A model generated the notes under the pieces. It was given only the letters and a program-made list of their open reading frames with translations, searched no databases and was not told where the DNA came from. A stretch of 64,000 nt of DNA from JACDAN01 sp963802375 (GTDB lineage: Bacteria; Actinomycetota; Thermoleophilia; Gaiellales; Gaiellaceae), in assembly GCA_963802375.1 (NCBI GenBank), contig CAWDIJ010000005.1, positions 62,001-126,000 on the forward strand. The letters are read 5' to 3'. Made by a program: the position numbers and the translations under genes. This document shows, piece after piece, positions 1-7,374 of the stretch. The first letter of the stretch is position 1. Each line of letters starts with the position of its first letter.

Positions 1-156
1 GACGAAGAAGGCGAGCACGATGCCGGGCAGGATGGCGTGGCTGATCGCGTCGCTGATGAGGGCCATCCGACGCAAGACGAGGAACACCCCCGGCAGCGCG
101 CACGCCGCCGCGACGACGGCTGCGATGGCCTGGATCTCGAGCTGCGCGCTCGTCAC
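1..156 (-). CDS. Metal ABC transporter permease, second copy (N-terminal fragment)
   Basis: Membrane permease of the ABC-3 family (ZnuB/MntB/TroC type), which moves Mn, Zn or Fe inward with the ATPase and binding protein encoded to its right. Only the first 52 residues are in the window; the gene runs off the left edge. The start is a GTG overlapping the stop of the preceding permease (GTGA), typical of translational coupling. The visible part has a hydrophobic helix followed by ALISDAISHAILPGI, a segment characteristic of this family. The metal cannot be told from sequence; the neighbouring DtxR-type regulator suggests Mn or Fe. Confidence 0.8.
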   Translation of the reverse strand, partial: MTSAQLEIQAIAAVVAAACALPGVFLVLRRMALISDAISHAILPGIVLAFFV

Positions 157-1285
157 AAGGCCCCCGCCTCGTACCTGAAACGCCGCTCCGCCTCGTCTCG
201 CCCCGCGTCCGTCAGCGTCCAGGCGTCGCCGTTCAGCTGCCGCGCGAGCCCCCGCGCCTCGAGCTCCTCGAGGCTGCGGTGAACTCCACCGCGCACGCCC
301 ATCGCGGCCAGCGTCGCCGCCGAGGCCCGGCTCGAGCGTTCCGTGCTGCGCGGGCCAGGACATACAGGTCGGCAAGCACCTCATCGAGCTCGAGTCGCCT
401 GCGGCTCTGCGAGCTCGCGAAGCCACCGCCAGGCAAGGCCGCGCCGTGAGGCGAAGAAGCAGCGACACGAGCACGATCAGGCCCGCGCAGAGGACGATCG
501 TGGGCCCGGTCGGGCATCCTCTGCGCCGAGCTGCGACACGACAGCCCCGCTCACACCGGCCAGCGCGCCGAAGGCGGCGGCAAGCAGCACCATCACGGCG
601 AGGCGGTCGGTCCACTGACGTGCCGCGGCGGCCGGAGCGACGATCATCGCGCTCATCAGCACCACCCGAGCGTCTGCAGCCCGACCACGATCGCGATCAC
701 GAGCAGGTCGGTCGGCACACGTCGAGCCCGCGTATCGGAAAGCCGAGACTGGCGCCGAACTCCGGGTCGAAGGTCGAGCAGCTTGAACTCCTTCCAGAGC
801 AGCAGCCGTCGCACCGAGCGCCAGCGCTGCGAGCGCGGCCATGACGTAACACATCGCGCTCGAGCAGCGAGGCGGCCTGTCCAAAGAGGAAGCGGTCGAG
901 GCCTGCCTGGGTCGCATCCGGGCGCTTCTGGATGCAGCGTCAGCAACAGGAGACCGACGCCGAAGAACACCGACAGGACGATGCCGAGCGCGCTGTCGTA
1001 CTTGACACGGGTGGTCCGGACATCGCCATGACTGCGAACTTCCGACCCGCCGGCGGCCGAAGCGCCGAGCAGGAGCGGCAGCGGAGTCCTTGCTGCCCGT
1101 CAGCAGGAACGCGATGGCGAGCCCGGCAGCGCCGCGTGGGACATCGCGTCGCCGAGCAGGCTCTGGCGGCGCAGCAGCGAAGGAGCCGAGCCGCCGCTGA
1201 CGATGCCGAGCGTCGCCGCTCCCAGCGCGACCGTACGGAGCGTATGGTCGAGGAGACGCCAGGTCGCGGCAGCGACGTCAGGCAT
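153..1285 (-). CDS. Metal ABC transporter permease with C-terminal winged helix, frameshifted as read
   Basis: ABC-3 family permease, partner of the ATPase ending at 1278. The start MPDVAAATW at 1285 follows the ATPase stop (TGA at 1278-1280) within a few bases. The product reads only in pieces across all three minus frames: GDAMSHAALPG near 1150, SAMIVAPAAAARQWTDRLAV near 560-650, and a C-terminal winged-helix-like tail (GGVHRSLEELEARGLARQL) ending at 153. A DNA-binding-like tail on such permeases is known in actinobacteria. Several single-base indels are needed to join the pieces. They may be sequencing errors or true decay; no in-frame point nonsense change was needed to explain the breaks. 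Confidence 0.7.
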
Positions 1286-2035
1286 CGGCTGCCGCCGTCC
1301 GCCGACCGTTCTCGCGCCAGGAAGCTGACGCGCCCGCCGTAGGTCAGCCGCAGGTTCTCCTCGTTGAACACCTCCGCCACGGGCCGCTGCGATCCGGCGG
1401 ACGTTGAGCAGCGTCACCCAGTCGAAGTACTCCGGCGACCGTCTGCAGGTCGTGGTGGACGCAAGACCACCGTCTTGCCCGTCGGCGCGCAGTCGCTGGA
1501 GCAGCTCGACGATGGCGCGCTCGGTGGTCGCATCGACACCTTGGAACGGCTCGTCCATCAAGTAGACCCGCGCGTCCTGCACCAGCGCCCGGGCGAGGAA
1601 GACGCGTTGCTGCTGACCGCTGGAGAGCTGGCTGATCTGGCGGTCGGCAAGCTGGTCATGCCGACCTGCTCGAGCGCCTCGAGCGCACGGTCGCGCTCGC
1701 GGCGCCCAGGACGGCGAAGCCAGCCGAGCGCGCCGTAGCGGCCCATCAACACCACGTCGAGGACGTTCGTCGGGAAGTCCCAGTCCACCGTCCGTCGCTG
1801 TGGCACGTAGGCGACGAGGCGACGCTGCTCCTCGTACGGCTGCCCGTGGATCAGGACTCGGCCTGCCGCCGGCGCGCACGAGCTCCAGGATCGCCTTGAT
1901 CAGGGTGGTCTTGCCGGCGCCGTTGGGACCGACGATCGCCATGAGCACGCCGGGCGCGACCGTCAGGTCCACGTCCCAGAGCACCGGCTTCGCGCCGTAG
2001 GCGACGGTCAGGTCGGTGACCTCGATGGCCGGCAC
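1278..2035 (-). CDS. Metal ABC transporter ATP-binding protein, frameshifted as read
   Basis: Cytoplasmic ATPase of the Mn/Zn/Fe importer. The GTG start gives VPAIEVTDLTVAYG. Walker A (GPNGAGKTTL), signature (QLSSGQQQR) and Walker B (VYLMDEPFQG) are all visible, but in different frames. Frame changes lie near 1865 (after AILELVRAGG), between 1640 and 1700, near 1450-1490 and near 1370. The piece PQRRTVDWDFPTNVLD is the Q-loop region typical of MntA/TroB-type ATPases. The end (TGA at 1278-1280) almost touches the permease ATG at 1285. The gene is complete in extent, so repair of a few indels would restore a normal protein of about 250 residues. Confidence 0.75.
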
Positions 2036-2061
2036 CTGCAGACACCGTCGATCCTCCCGCG

Positions 2062-3009
2062 TCAGTGCCATCGACGATCGTGTCGACGTTGTGGCGCACC
2101 ATGCCGACATAGGTGCCCTCGGCGGTGCCCGGGTTGCCCATGGCATCGGAGAAGAGGCTGCCGCCGATGCCGACGTCGAAGCCCCGAGCCCGGACTGCCT
2201 CCCTGAACGGCCTCGATCGTCCGCGGCGACACCGAGGACTCCACGAAGATGGACGGAATCCGCCGTTCGACGATGAAGTCGGCAAGATCCTGGATGTCCC
2301 CCGTTCCGGCCTCAGTCACGGTGCTGATCCCCTGGAGGCCGCGCACCTCGTAGCCGTACGCCCGGCCGAAGTAGTTGAACGCGTCGTGTGCCGTGATGAT
2401 GACTCGGCGCTCACGGGGAACCTGCACGGCTTTCTGGCGGACATATCGGTCCAGCTCGGTGAGCTCGGCCACATACCGCTTCGCATTCGCCCGGTACAGG
2501 GGCGCGTGCGTCGGATCGAGCGCGATCAGCGCGTCGCGCGCCTCTTCCGCTGCATCGATCCAGAGGCGGACGTCGAACCAGACGTGAGGGTCATAGGCGG
2601 CGCCGAACGCAGCCGACGCGATGAGTCGGTTTGGTGGGATGCCGTCCGTGACCGCGACGGTGCGCACCTGCCCGCCCATGCGCTCGAAGACCTCCGCCAG
2701 CTTGGCCTCTAGGTGGAGGCCGTTGTAGAACACCACGTCGGCGTCCGCCAGGCGGATCACGTCACCCTCTGTCGCTTTGTAGAGATGCGGGTCGACCCCC
2801 GGTCCCATCAGGCCGTCCACCTCGACCCGTTCGCCGCCAACGTGCTCGACAATGTCCGTGACCATCCCCGTGCTCGTCACGACGCGGAGCTCACGCTTGC
2901 CAAGGTTTGGATCGATACTTCCCACCGCCTGCTGTCCGCAGCCGGCGAGGCCGAGCCGGCTGCCGCGCAGCAGCTCCACGGCCAGGCGCTTCCGCGTAAA
3001 CTTAGGCAT
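2062..3009 (-). CDS. Metal ABC transporter substrate-binding lipoprotein (ZnuA/MntC family), frameshifted
   Basis: Solute-binding lipoprotein (cluster A-I) that captures the metal outside the membrane. Lipobox LAGC lies near residue 22. Family motifs include GVDPHLYKATEGDV, YNGLHLE, DPHVWFDV and VIITAHDAFNYFG; the histidines in these blocks are the usual metal ligands. The frame is lost after RTIEAV: removing one A near 2206 restores REAVRARGFDVGIGGSLFSD in the next frame, continuing to HNVDTIVDG. The signal peptide is also weakly hydrophobic as read, which may be another indel. The exact C terminus is uncertain. The start codon lies inside a DtxR-like palindrome shared with the divergent regulator. 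Confidence 0.82.
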   Translation of the reverse strand: MPKFTRKRLAVELLRGSRLGLAGCGQQAVGSIDPNLGKRELRVVTSTGMVTDIVEHVGGERVEVDGLMGPGVDPHLYKATEGDVIRLADADVVFYNGLHLEAKLAEVFERMGGQVRTVAVTDGIPPNRLIASAAFGAAYDPHVWFDVRLWIDAAEEARDALIALDPTHAPLYRANAKRYVAELTELDRYVRQKAVQVPRERRVIITAHDAFNYFGRAYGYEVRGLQGISTVTEAGTGDIQDLADFIVERRIPSIFVESSVSPRTIEAVQGGSPGSGLRRRHRRQPLLRCHGQPGHRRGHLCRHGAPQRRHDRRWH

Positions 3010-3015
3010 GTCTAA
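3002..3015. promoter_or_regulatory. Probable DtxR/MntR-type operator
   Basis: TTAGGCATGTCTAA is an imperfect palindrome (12 of 14 positions symmetric) that overlaps the ATG of the metal-binding lipoprotein (3007-3009) and lies 25 bases before the regulator's start. The outer TTAGG/CTAA resembles half-sites of actinobacterial DtxR/IdeR boxes. Position and symmetry are seen; binding is inferred. A repressor here would shut the importer directly and could autoregulate the divergent gene. Confidence 0.6.
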
Positions 3016-3039
3016 ACTCTAACTGAGACAGGGCACGGT

Positions 3040-3690
3040 ATGGAACTTTCCGACGCGATCCAGGACTACCTCAAGGAGATCTACAAGCTCGAGGCCGCCG
3101 GGACCCGTGCGACGACCTCCGCACTCGCCGCACGCCTCGGCGTCTCGCCCCCGTCCGCGACGGCGATGCTGAAGAAGCTCGCGTCCCTCGGCCTCGTCGA
3201 ACACGAGCGGTATCGCGGCGCACGGCTGACGCGGAAGGGCGAGAAGGTCGCCCTGGAGGTGATTCGCCACCATCGGCTGCTCGAGCAGTACCTCTCCCAG
3301 ACGCTCGGCCTGCCGATCGACGCATTGCACGACGAGGCCGACCGCCTCGAGCACGCGCTGTCGGAGGAGCTCGAGGCGCAGATCGACCGTAGCCTCGGCT
3401 ACCCGACGCACGACCCGCACGGCGATCCGATTCCCGGCCCCGACCTCAAGCTCGTCGTCAGTCAGGGGATGCCGCTGTCCGCGCTGGAGCCGGGGGCGAA
3501 GGCCACCGTCTCTCGGGTCCCGGACGGCGACGGCGAGCTCCTCCGCTACCTGTCGGAGCTGAAACTGACGCCCGGGAGCCGCATCGAGGTGCGAGAGGCG
3601 GCGCCGTTCGAGGGCCCGCTGACCGTGCGCGTCGGGGGGGCAGACCACGCGATCTCGCGCGAGCTCGCCGCCCGGATCGCGGTCAGCTAG
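3040..3690 (+). CDS. DtxR/MntR-family metal-dependent transcriptional regulator
   Basis: Cytoplasmic metalloregulator of 216 residues. An N-terminal winged helix (about 1-65, with TTSALAARLGVSPPSATAML as recognition region) is followed by the dimerisation and metal-binding domain (about 66-140, HHRLLEQYLSQTLGL and a histidine-rich THDPHGDPIP). The C terminus is an SH3-like FeoA-type domain (about 145-216). With bound Mn or Fe such proteins repress metal uptake. It is transcribed away from the broken importer, with a palindromic site between them, so it is probably that importer's regulator. Its stop overlaps the convergent ArsR-type gene by a few bases. Confidence 0.9.
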   Translation: MELSDAIQDYLKEIYKLEAAGTRATTSALAARLGVSPPSATAMLKKLASLGLVEHERYRGARLTRKGEKVALEVIRHHRLLEQYLSQTLGLPIDALHDEADRLEHALSEELEAQIDRSLGYPTHDPHGDPIPGPDLKLVVSQGMPLSALEPGAKATVSRVPDGDGELLRYLSELKLTPGSRIEVREAAPFEGPLTVRVGGADHAISRELAARIAVS

Positions 3691-4250
3691 GAGTTCGTGC
3701 CCGCGTCGGGCAGCACGTACCGCAGCCAACGCACGCGTCGCGCGCCGGCCGGCACGTCAGATTCGTTTCGTGTGACGTACGGCTCGAGCAGCTTCTCCAT
3801 CTCCCAATCGAGGGCCGCGGCTTCCTCGACCGTCATCGCCATCCCGGCGTTCGAGAGCCCGGAAACCCGCCTCCAGTCCCCGTCGAGGCGAGGCTCGTCC
3901 TCGACCAACCAGCGCCTGGGCAGCTCATCGGTGCGGAGGAACTGCCGGTTGGCCAGCGCCCGATAGGCGGCCTGGCTCTCGTCGTCGGCGGCCGGCTCGA
4001 AGCGGATTCCGGTCCCAAGCGCCTCCCAGGTGCCGCCGGTCTTGGTGACGAGGCCGAACTCGGCGAGGCGGCGCAAATGCCGGCCGGCTGCGGAGGAAGT
4101 CGTTTCCATGGCGGTCGCGAGCTCGCCGGCCGTGGCCGGGCCGTCCCGCTGCAGGCGTTCCAGGATCGTCATCCGCACCGGGTGCGCGAGAGCCCGCATT
4201 GCCCGCGGGTCCGTGATCTCGATGTCTCCAAGCTCGTTGACGCGCGGCAT
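3687..4250 (-). CDS. ArsR-like winged-helix transcriptional regulator (about 187 aa)
   Basis: DNA-binding regulator with an N-terminal ArsR-type helix-turn-helix: ITDPRAMRALAHPVRMTILE, then ATAGELATAMETTSSAAGRH and a wing ending LVTKTGGTWEALG. The C-terminal half (about 100-187) is a helical domain rich in acidic residues that I do not recognise. No cysteine metal site is visible, so it is probably not a classical metal sensor. The start MPRVNELG at 4250 is preferred to an in-frame ATG two codons upstream; either is possible. It is divergent from a second ArsR gene, and tandem palindromes lie between them. Confidence 0.82.
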   Translation of the reverse strand: MPRVNELGDIEITDPRAMRALAHPVRMTILERLQRDGPATAGELATAMETTSSAAGRHLRRLAEFGLVTKTGGTWEALGTGIRFEPAADDESQAAYRALANRQFLRTDELPRRWLVEDEPRLDGDWRRVSGLSNAGMAMTVEEAAALDWEMEKLLEPYVTRNESDVPAGARRVRWLRYVLPDAGTNS

Positions 4251-4269
4251 CCACACAAGCGTAGAGAAA

Positions 4270-4301
4270 GTAACTTGACAGTTACGTAACCTTGTAGTTA
4301 C
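4270..4301. promoter_or_regulatory. Tandem 16-bp dyad operators between divergent ArsR genes
   Basis: Two abutting inverted repeats, GTAACTTGACAGTTAC (4270-4285) and GTAACCTTGTAGTTAC (4286-4301). A -35-like TTGACA (4275-4280) lies inside the first. A -10-like TACTCT (4299-4304) follows at 18-bp spacing and ends 7 bases before the GTG start at 4311, so the message may be leaderless. A repressor on these sites would cover the whole promoter. Symmetry is seen; the identity of the binding protein is inferred. Confidence 0.75.
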
Positions 4302-4310
4302 TCTCTGCGC

Positions 4311-4628
4311 GTGAGTGCATTCGAGGCCCTCGCGGATCCGACGAGACGGCGCATCGTCGAGCTCGTCTCGGAAGGCGAACGCTCGGCCGGCGAGATCGCG
4401 TCCGCGTTCTCAATCTCACGGCCGGGCGTCTCGAAGCACCTCCGTGTCCTGCGGGAGCACGGTGTGATCCGCTCGCGGTCCGACGGGACTCGCCGCCTCT
4501 ACTCGCTGGACGGCGCGGGCCTCGCGGAGCTGGACGACTGGATCCAGCGGTTCTGGACGAACCGCCTGGACGCCCTGGAAACCGAACTGAGGAGAGGACA
4601 GCGTGGTCGAGGGAAAGCTGAGAGCTGA
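4311..4628 (+). CDS. ArsR-family repressor (105 aa)
   Basis: Compact winged-helix repressor: FEALADPTRRRIVELV, GEIASAFSISRPGVSKHLR as recognition helix, then RSRSDGTRRLYSLD as the wing. No cysteine metal-binding motif is present. ArsR proteins of this type are commonly paired with an SRPBCC (AHSA1-like) gene, as here: the next gene starts 26 bases before this one stops. The GTG start at 4311 sits directly after the promoter and tandem dyads at 4270-4301, so autorepression is likely. Confidence 0.88.
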   Translation: MSAFEALADPTRRRIVELVSEGERSAGEIASAFSISRPGVSKHLRVLREHGVIRSRSDGTRRLYSLDGAGLAELDDWIQRFWTNRLDALETELRRGQRGRGKAES

Positions 4629-5109
4629 GGGCGACCGGGCCGGTGTGCGGTTCGAGCGCCGGTATGACGCGGCGCCGGAGGAGGTCTGGTCCGCGCTGAC
4701 CGAGCCGGAGCGGATCGGTCGCTGGCTCGCGAACGTCGTCGAACTGGAATTGCGCGTCGGCGGCCGCTTCCTGCTCGTCTGGAAGGAAGACGACGGCGAC
4801 CAGCGCACGGACGGACGAGTCCGAGCGCTCGAGCCGGGCCGCGTGCTCGAGCTCGACTGGACCTACCCGGGCGAGCCGGACAGCGTCGCGCGATTCGAGC
4901 TGCGGCCGGACGGCGACGGCACGATCCTCGTCCTCGATCATCGCGGGCTCCCGCCCGGCTCGATCGTGGGCTACGGCGCCGGGTGGCACTCACACCTCGA
5001 CTCGCTGGAAGCGCACATCGAGGGCAGGGAGGCCGACTGGACGGCTCGGTTCCAGGAGCTCGGGCCCGCCTACCAGGAGAGGGCTCTGCGCGTCCAGTCG
5101 ATGCCGTAG
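4603..5109 (+). CDS. SRPBCC / AHSA1-like domain protein
   Basis: Small START-fold protein of 168 residues. Family features are RFERRYDAAPEEVWSALTEP near residue 20, RIGRWLANV, then VGGRFLLVW and GRVLELDWTYP. The fold makes a hydrophobic cavity, but the ligand is unknown. It overlaps the ArsR repressor upstream by 26 bases and is surely co-transcribed with it, so it probably responds to the same signal. The GTG start at 4603 is inferred from this overlap. Confidence 0.85.
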   Translation: MVEGKLRAEGDRAGVRFERRYDAAPEEVWSALTEPERIGRWLANVVELELRVGGRFLLVWKEDDGDQRTDGRVRALEPGRVLELDWTYPGEPDSVARFELRPDGDGTILVLDHRGLPPGSIVGYGAGWHSHLDSLEAHIEGREADWTARFQELGPAYQERALRVQSMP

Positions 5110-5161
5110 ATCTCCTGATAGGTGTCCTTCGGGAAGCCGCGTGAGGATCCGTCTCGCCTGA

Positions 5162-5797
5162 TCACTCGACGACCCGGTAGACCTCGAACACCTCCGCGTA
5201 CTCGCGATTCACGTTGATCCCGTGCGTCCGGGCGACGTTCCAGATGTACTCCGGGTCGGAGTATCGGCGGTGCTGCTGCGACTCGTACTTCGCGAGGGCG
5301 CTCACCTTCCGCTCGACGTGCTCTTTCTCGAGCGCGACGTACGCCTGGTAGTCGAAGTTGAAGTTGTTCCACGGAATCTCGTAGCCGAGGATCGTCGTGC
5401 GCTTGAAGGCCCGCACGCCCTCGGCGGCGATCACCTGGTGGTCCTGGTGGATGTCGCGCAGGCTCGGCTGGAGAACTGCGTCGGGCTTCCACTCCTCCCA
5501 CAGGCCGATCAGCAGCTCGAGGATCTCCTGCCGGTGCTCGGGGAACGTGCGCACCTCGAAGTCGTGGACGTCGAGCTGCGCCTCGGGGATTCCGAGCTCG
5601 GCGGTCGCCTCGCGCACCTCCCGGGCAAGCGTGTCGGGCGGGAAGCCCTCCGGGAGCGACCTGGTGGCGATCGAGAACGCGACGTAGCGGACCTCGGTCC
5701 CGCCGTCGACGAGACGGGCGAGCGTGGCGCCGCATCCGAACTCGCCGTCGTCCGTGTGCGGCGCGAGGACGAGCACGCGCTTCCAGGCTGTGATCAC
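5162..5797 (-). CDS. PIG-L/LmbE-family deacetylase
   Basis: Zinc-dependent N-acetyl-sugar deacetylase family (as in MshB, LmbE, BshB), 211 residues. The N terminus VLVLAPHTDDGEFGCGATL corresponds to the PHPDDE zinc/catalytic motif, here APHTDDGE. The second zinc motif HQDH is near residue 118. The substrate is unknown. The neighbouring O-antigen-ligase and glycosyltransferase-like genes suggest a sugar or glycolipid. It faces away from those genes, with a 44-base spacer. Confidence 0.88.
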   Translation of the reverse strand: MITAWKRVLVLAPHTDDGEFGCGATLARLVDGGTEVRYVAFSIATRSLPEGFPPDTLAREVREATAELGIPEAQLDVHDFEVRTFPEHRQEILELLIGLWEEWKPDAVLQPSLRDIHQDHQVIAAEGVRAFKRTTILGYEIPWNNFNFDYQAYVALEKEHVERKVSALAKYESQQHRRYSDPEYIWNVARTHGINVNREYAEVFEVYRVVE

Positions 5798-5841
5798 GAG
5801 TCAACCATTTCGACGGAGGGACGTAGTATCCGGCCCCGGGG

Positions 5842-7374
5842 ATGGACGAAGCCGGACTGGCGGAGCTCGCAGGGATCGTCGGCGCCGGTGGCGCCGCGCT
5901 GGCGGTCACAGCCGGGCGGAGAGCCACGCTGCTGGCGGGATTCGGGCTCCTGGCGCTGGCCGAGGCGCTGCTCGCCGTCTCGATCGCGGGAACCGGCGCG
6001 CTGGACAAGGCTGCGTCGCCCGCCGCTGCAGCCGCCGGGCTCGGTGGACTGGTCGTCGTCGCCGCGGCCGCCGCGGTGTTCGCGCGCTTTCCGCTGCTGA
6101 TGATCCCGGCGCTCGTTCTCGCCGCGCCGTTTCGGCCCCCGCTCGACTTCGACCGGGACTACCGGTTCTTCTTCGTGCTCGCCGAGGGGGGCCGGCTCGG
6201 GCGGCTGATTCCGCTCTACGCGGTGCTCACGGCCGCGGCGGTCGCATTCCTGTACCGCGCACTGCGGCGCGAGGAGATCGTCGCCCCACCGCGGCTGATC
6301 GCTGTCCCGACGGCCGCGTTCCTGGCCTTCGCGTCGCTGTCGCTGCTGTGGTCTCACGATGTCGAGGCGGGCGCAAACCTGCTCGCGTTCTTCCTCCTCC
6401 CCTTTGCCGCGCTCGTCGCAATCGTCGCCCGAGCAGACCTCGCGCCCTGGCTCCCGCGTGCTCTCGCGGTAATCGCGATCGGCCTGGCGTCCCTCTTTGC
6501 GGCGGTCGGGCTCTACCAGCAGGCGACGAAGGAGCTCCTGTTCTACGAGGCGAAGCTCGAGGTCGCCAACGCGTACTCCCCGTTCTTTCGCGTGACGTCG
6601 CTCTTCACCGACCCCAGCCTGTACGGCCGCCACGTGGTGCTCGGGTTCGCGGTGCTCCTGGTGCTGCTCTGGGCGGGCAAGATCAGCGTTGCGCTCGCCG
6701 CGCCGCTGATGGTGCTGCTCTTCGCCGGCCTGTACTTCTCGTACTCGCAGTCGAGCATGGCGGCGCTCTTCGTCGTGGCGGCGGCGGTCACGCTGGTCGC
6801 GGGCGACCGCACCGCGAGGCGCGCCGTGCTCGTCGCGACCGCAGTCGCCGTGGTCGTCGCGGCGGGATTCGTCGCTGTCCAGGCGCGCGGCGAGTCGATC
6901 CGGGACCTCACGAGCGGACGTTGGCAGCGGGCCGAGCGGACGATCGACGTCGTTCGGGAGCAGCCGCTCCTCGGGGTCGGGCTCGGCGCCCAGCCGAAGG
7001 TCAGCCGGGAGCTCGGGGCCGGACGGAGCGCCCGCGAGGCGAGGTTCGTCTCGCACACGACGCCGCTCACGGTCGCGGCCGAGCTCGGCCTCGTCGGCTT
7101 CGCCCTCTATGTCTTGCTGCTGCTCGCGGCGCTCAGGATGCTCGCCCTCCTCCGCGAGACCCTGCCGACCCTTGCGCTCGCGCTCGGCGCCGTGCTACTC
7201 GCCCTCTTCACGCACTCGCTCGCCTACAGCGGCTTCTTCGAAGATCCAATCACCTGGCTCACGCTCGGTGTCGGCGCCGCGTATCTCGCCGTGCCGGCCG
7301 CGGCGCGGGAGCCCAAGCCGGCGCCGGCGCAGAGCGGCTCGATCGCTGGGCCTCAACCAGTGCCGACCAAGTGA
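5842..7374 (+). CDS. O-antigen ligase/polymerase-like membrane protein (Wzy_C-type)
   Basis: Polytopic inner-membrane protein of 510 residues with about 11-12 hydrophobic segments. A large extracytoplasmic loop between residues about 345 and 410 carries SGRWQRAERTIDVVREQPLL, GVGLG and SHTTPLTVAAELG; this GR...P-GxG...H arrangement is typical of the O-antigen ligase (PF04932-like) superfamily. Such proteins join or polymerise lipid-linked glycans. A cytoplasmic tail rich in Pro and Ala ends the protein. Its stop overlaps the GTG of the next gene (GTGA), so the two are coupled. Confidence 0.82.
   Translation: MDEAGLAELAGIVGAGGAALAVTAGRRATLLAGFGLLALAEALLAVSIAGTGALDKAASPAAAAAGLGGLVVVAAAAAVFARFPLLMIPALVLAAPFRPPLDFDRDYRFFFVLAEGGRLGRLIPLYAVLTAAAVAFLYRALRREEIVAPPRLIAVPTAAFLAFASLSLLWSHDVEAGANLLAFFLLPFAALVAIVARADLAPWLPRALAVIAIGLASLFAAVGLYQQATKELLFYEAKLEVANAYSPFFRVTSLFTDPSLYGRHVVLGFAVLLVLLWAGKISVALAAPLMVLLFAGLYFSYSQSSMAALFVVAAAVTLVAGDRTARRAVLVATAVAVVVAAGFVAVQARGESIRDLTSGRWQRAERTIDVVREQPLLGVGLGAQPKVSRELGAGRSAREARFVSHTTPLTVAAELGLVGFALYVLLLLAALRMLALLRETLPTLALALGAVLLALFTHSLAYSGFFEDPITWLTLGVGAAYLAVPAAAREPKPAPAQSGSIAGPQPVPTK

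Noticed and set aside
5070..5161. A minus-strand reading ending in GFPKDTYQEIYGIDWTRRAL that looks protein-like
   Set aside because: It lies partly antisense to the SRPBCC gene end and continues only as a shadow of the PIG-L gene in another frame, with no start. Coincidental reading is more likely than a gene remnant.
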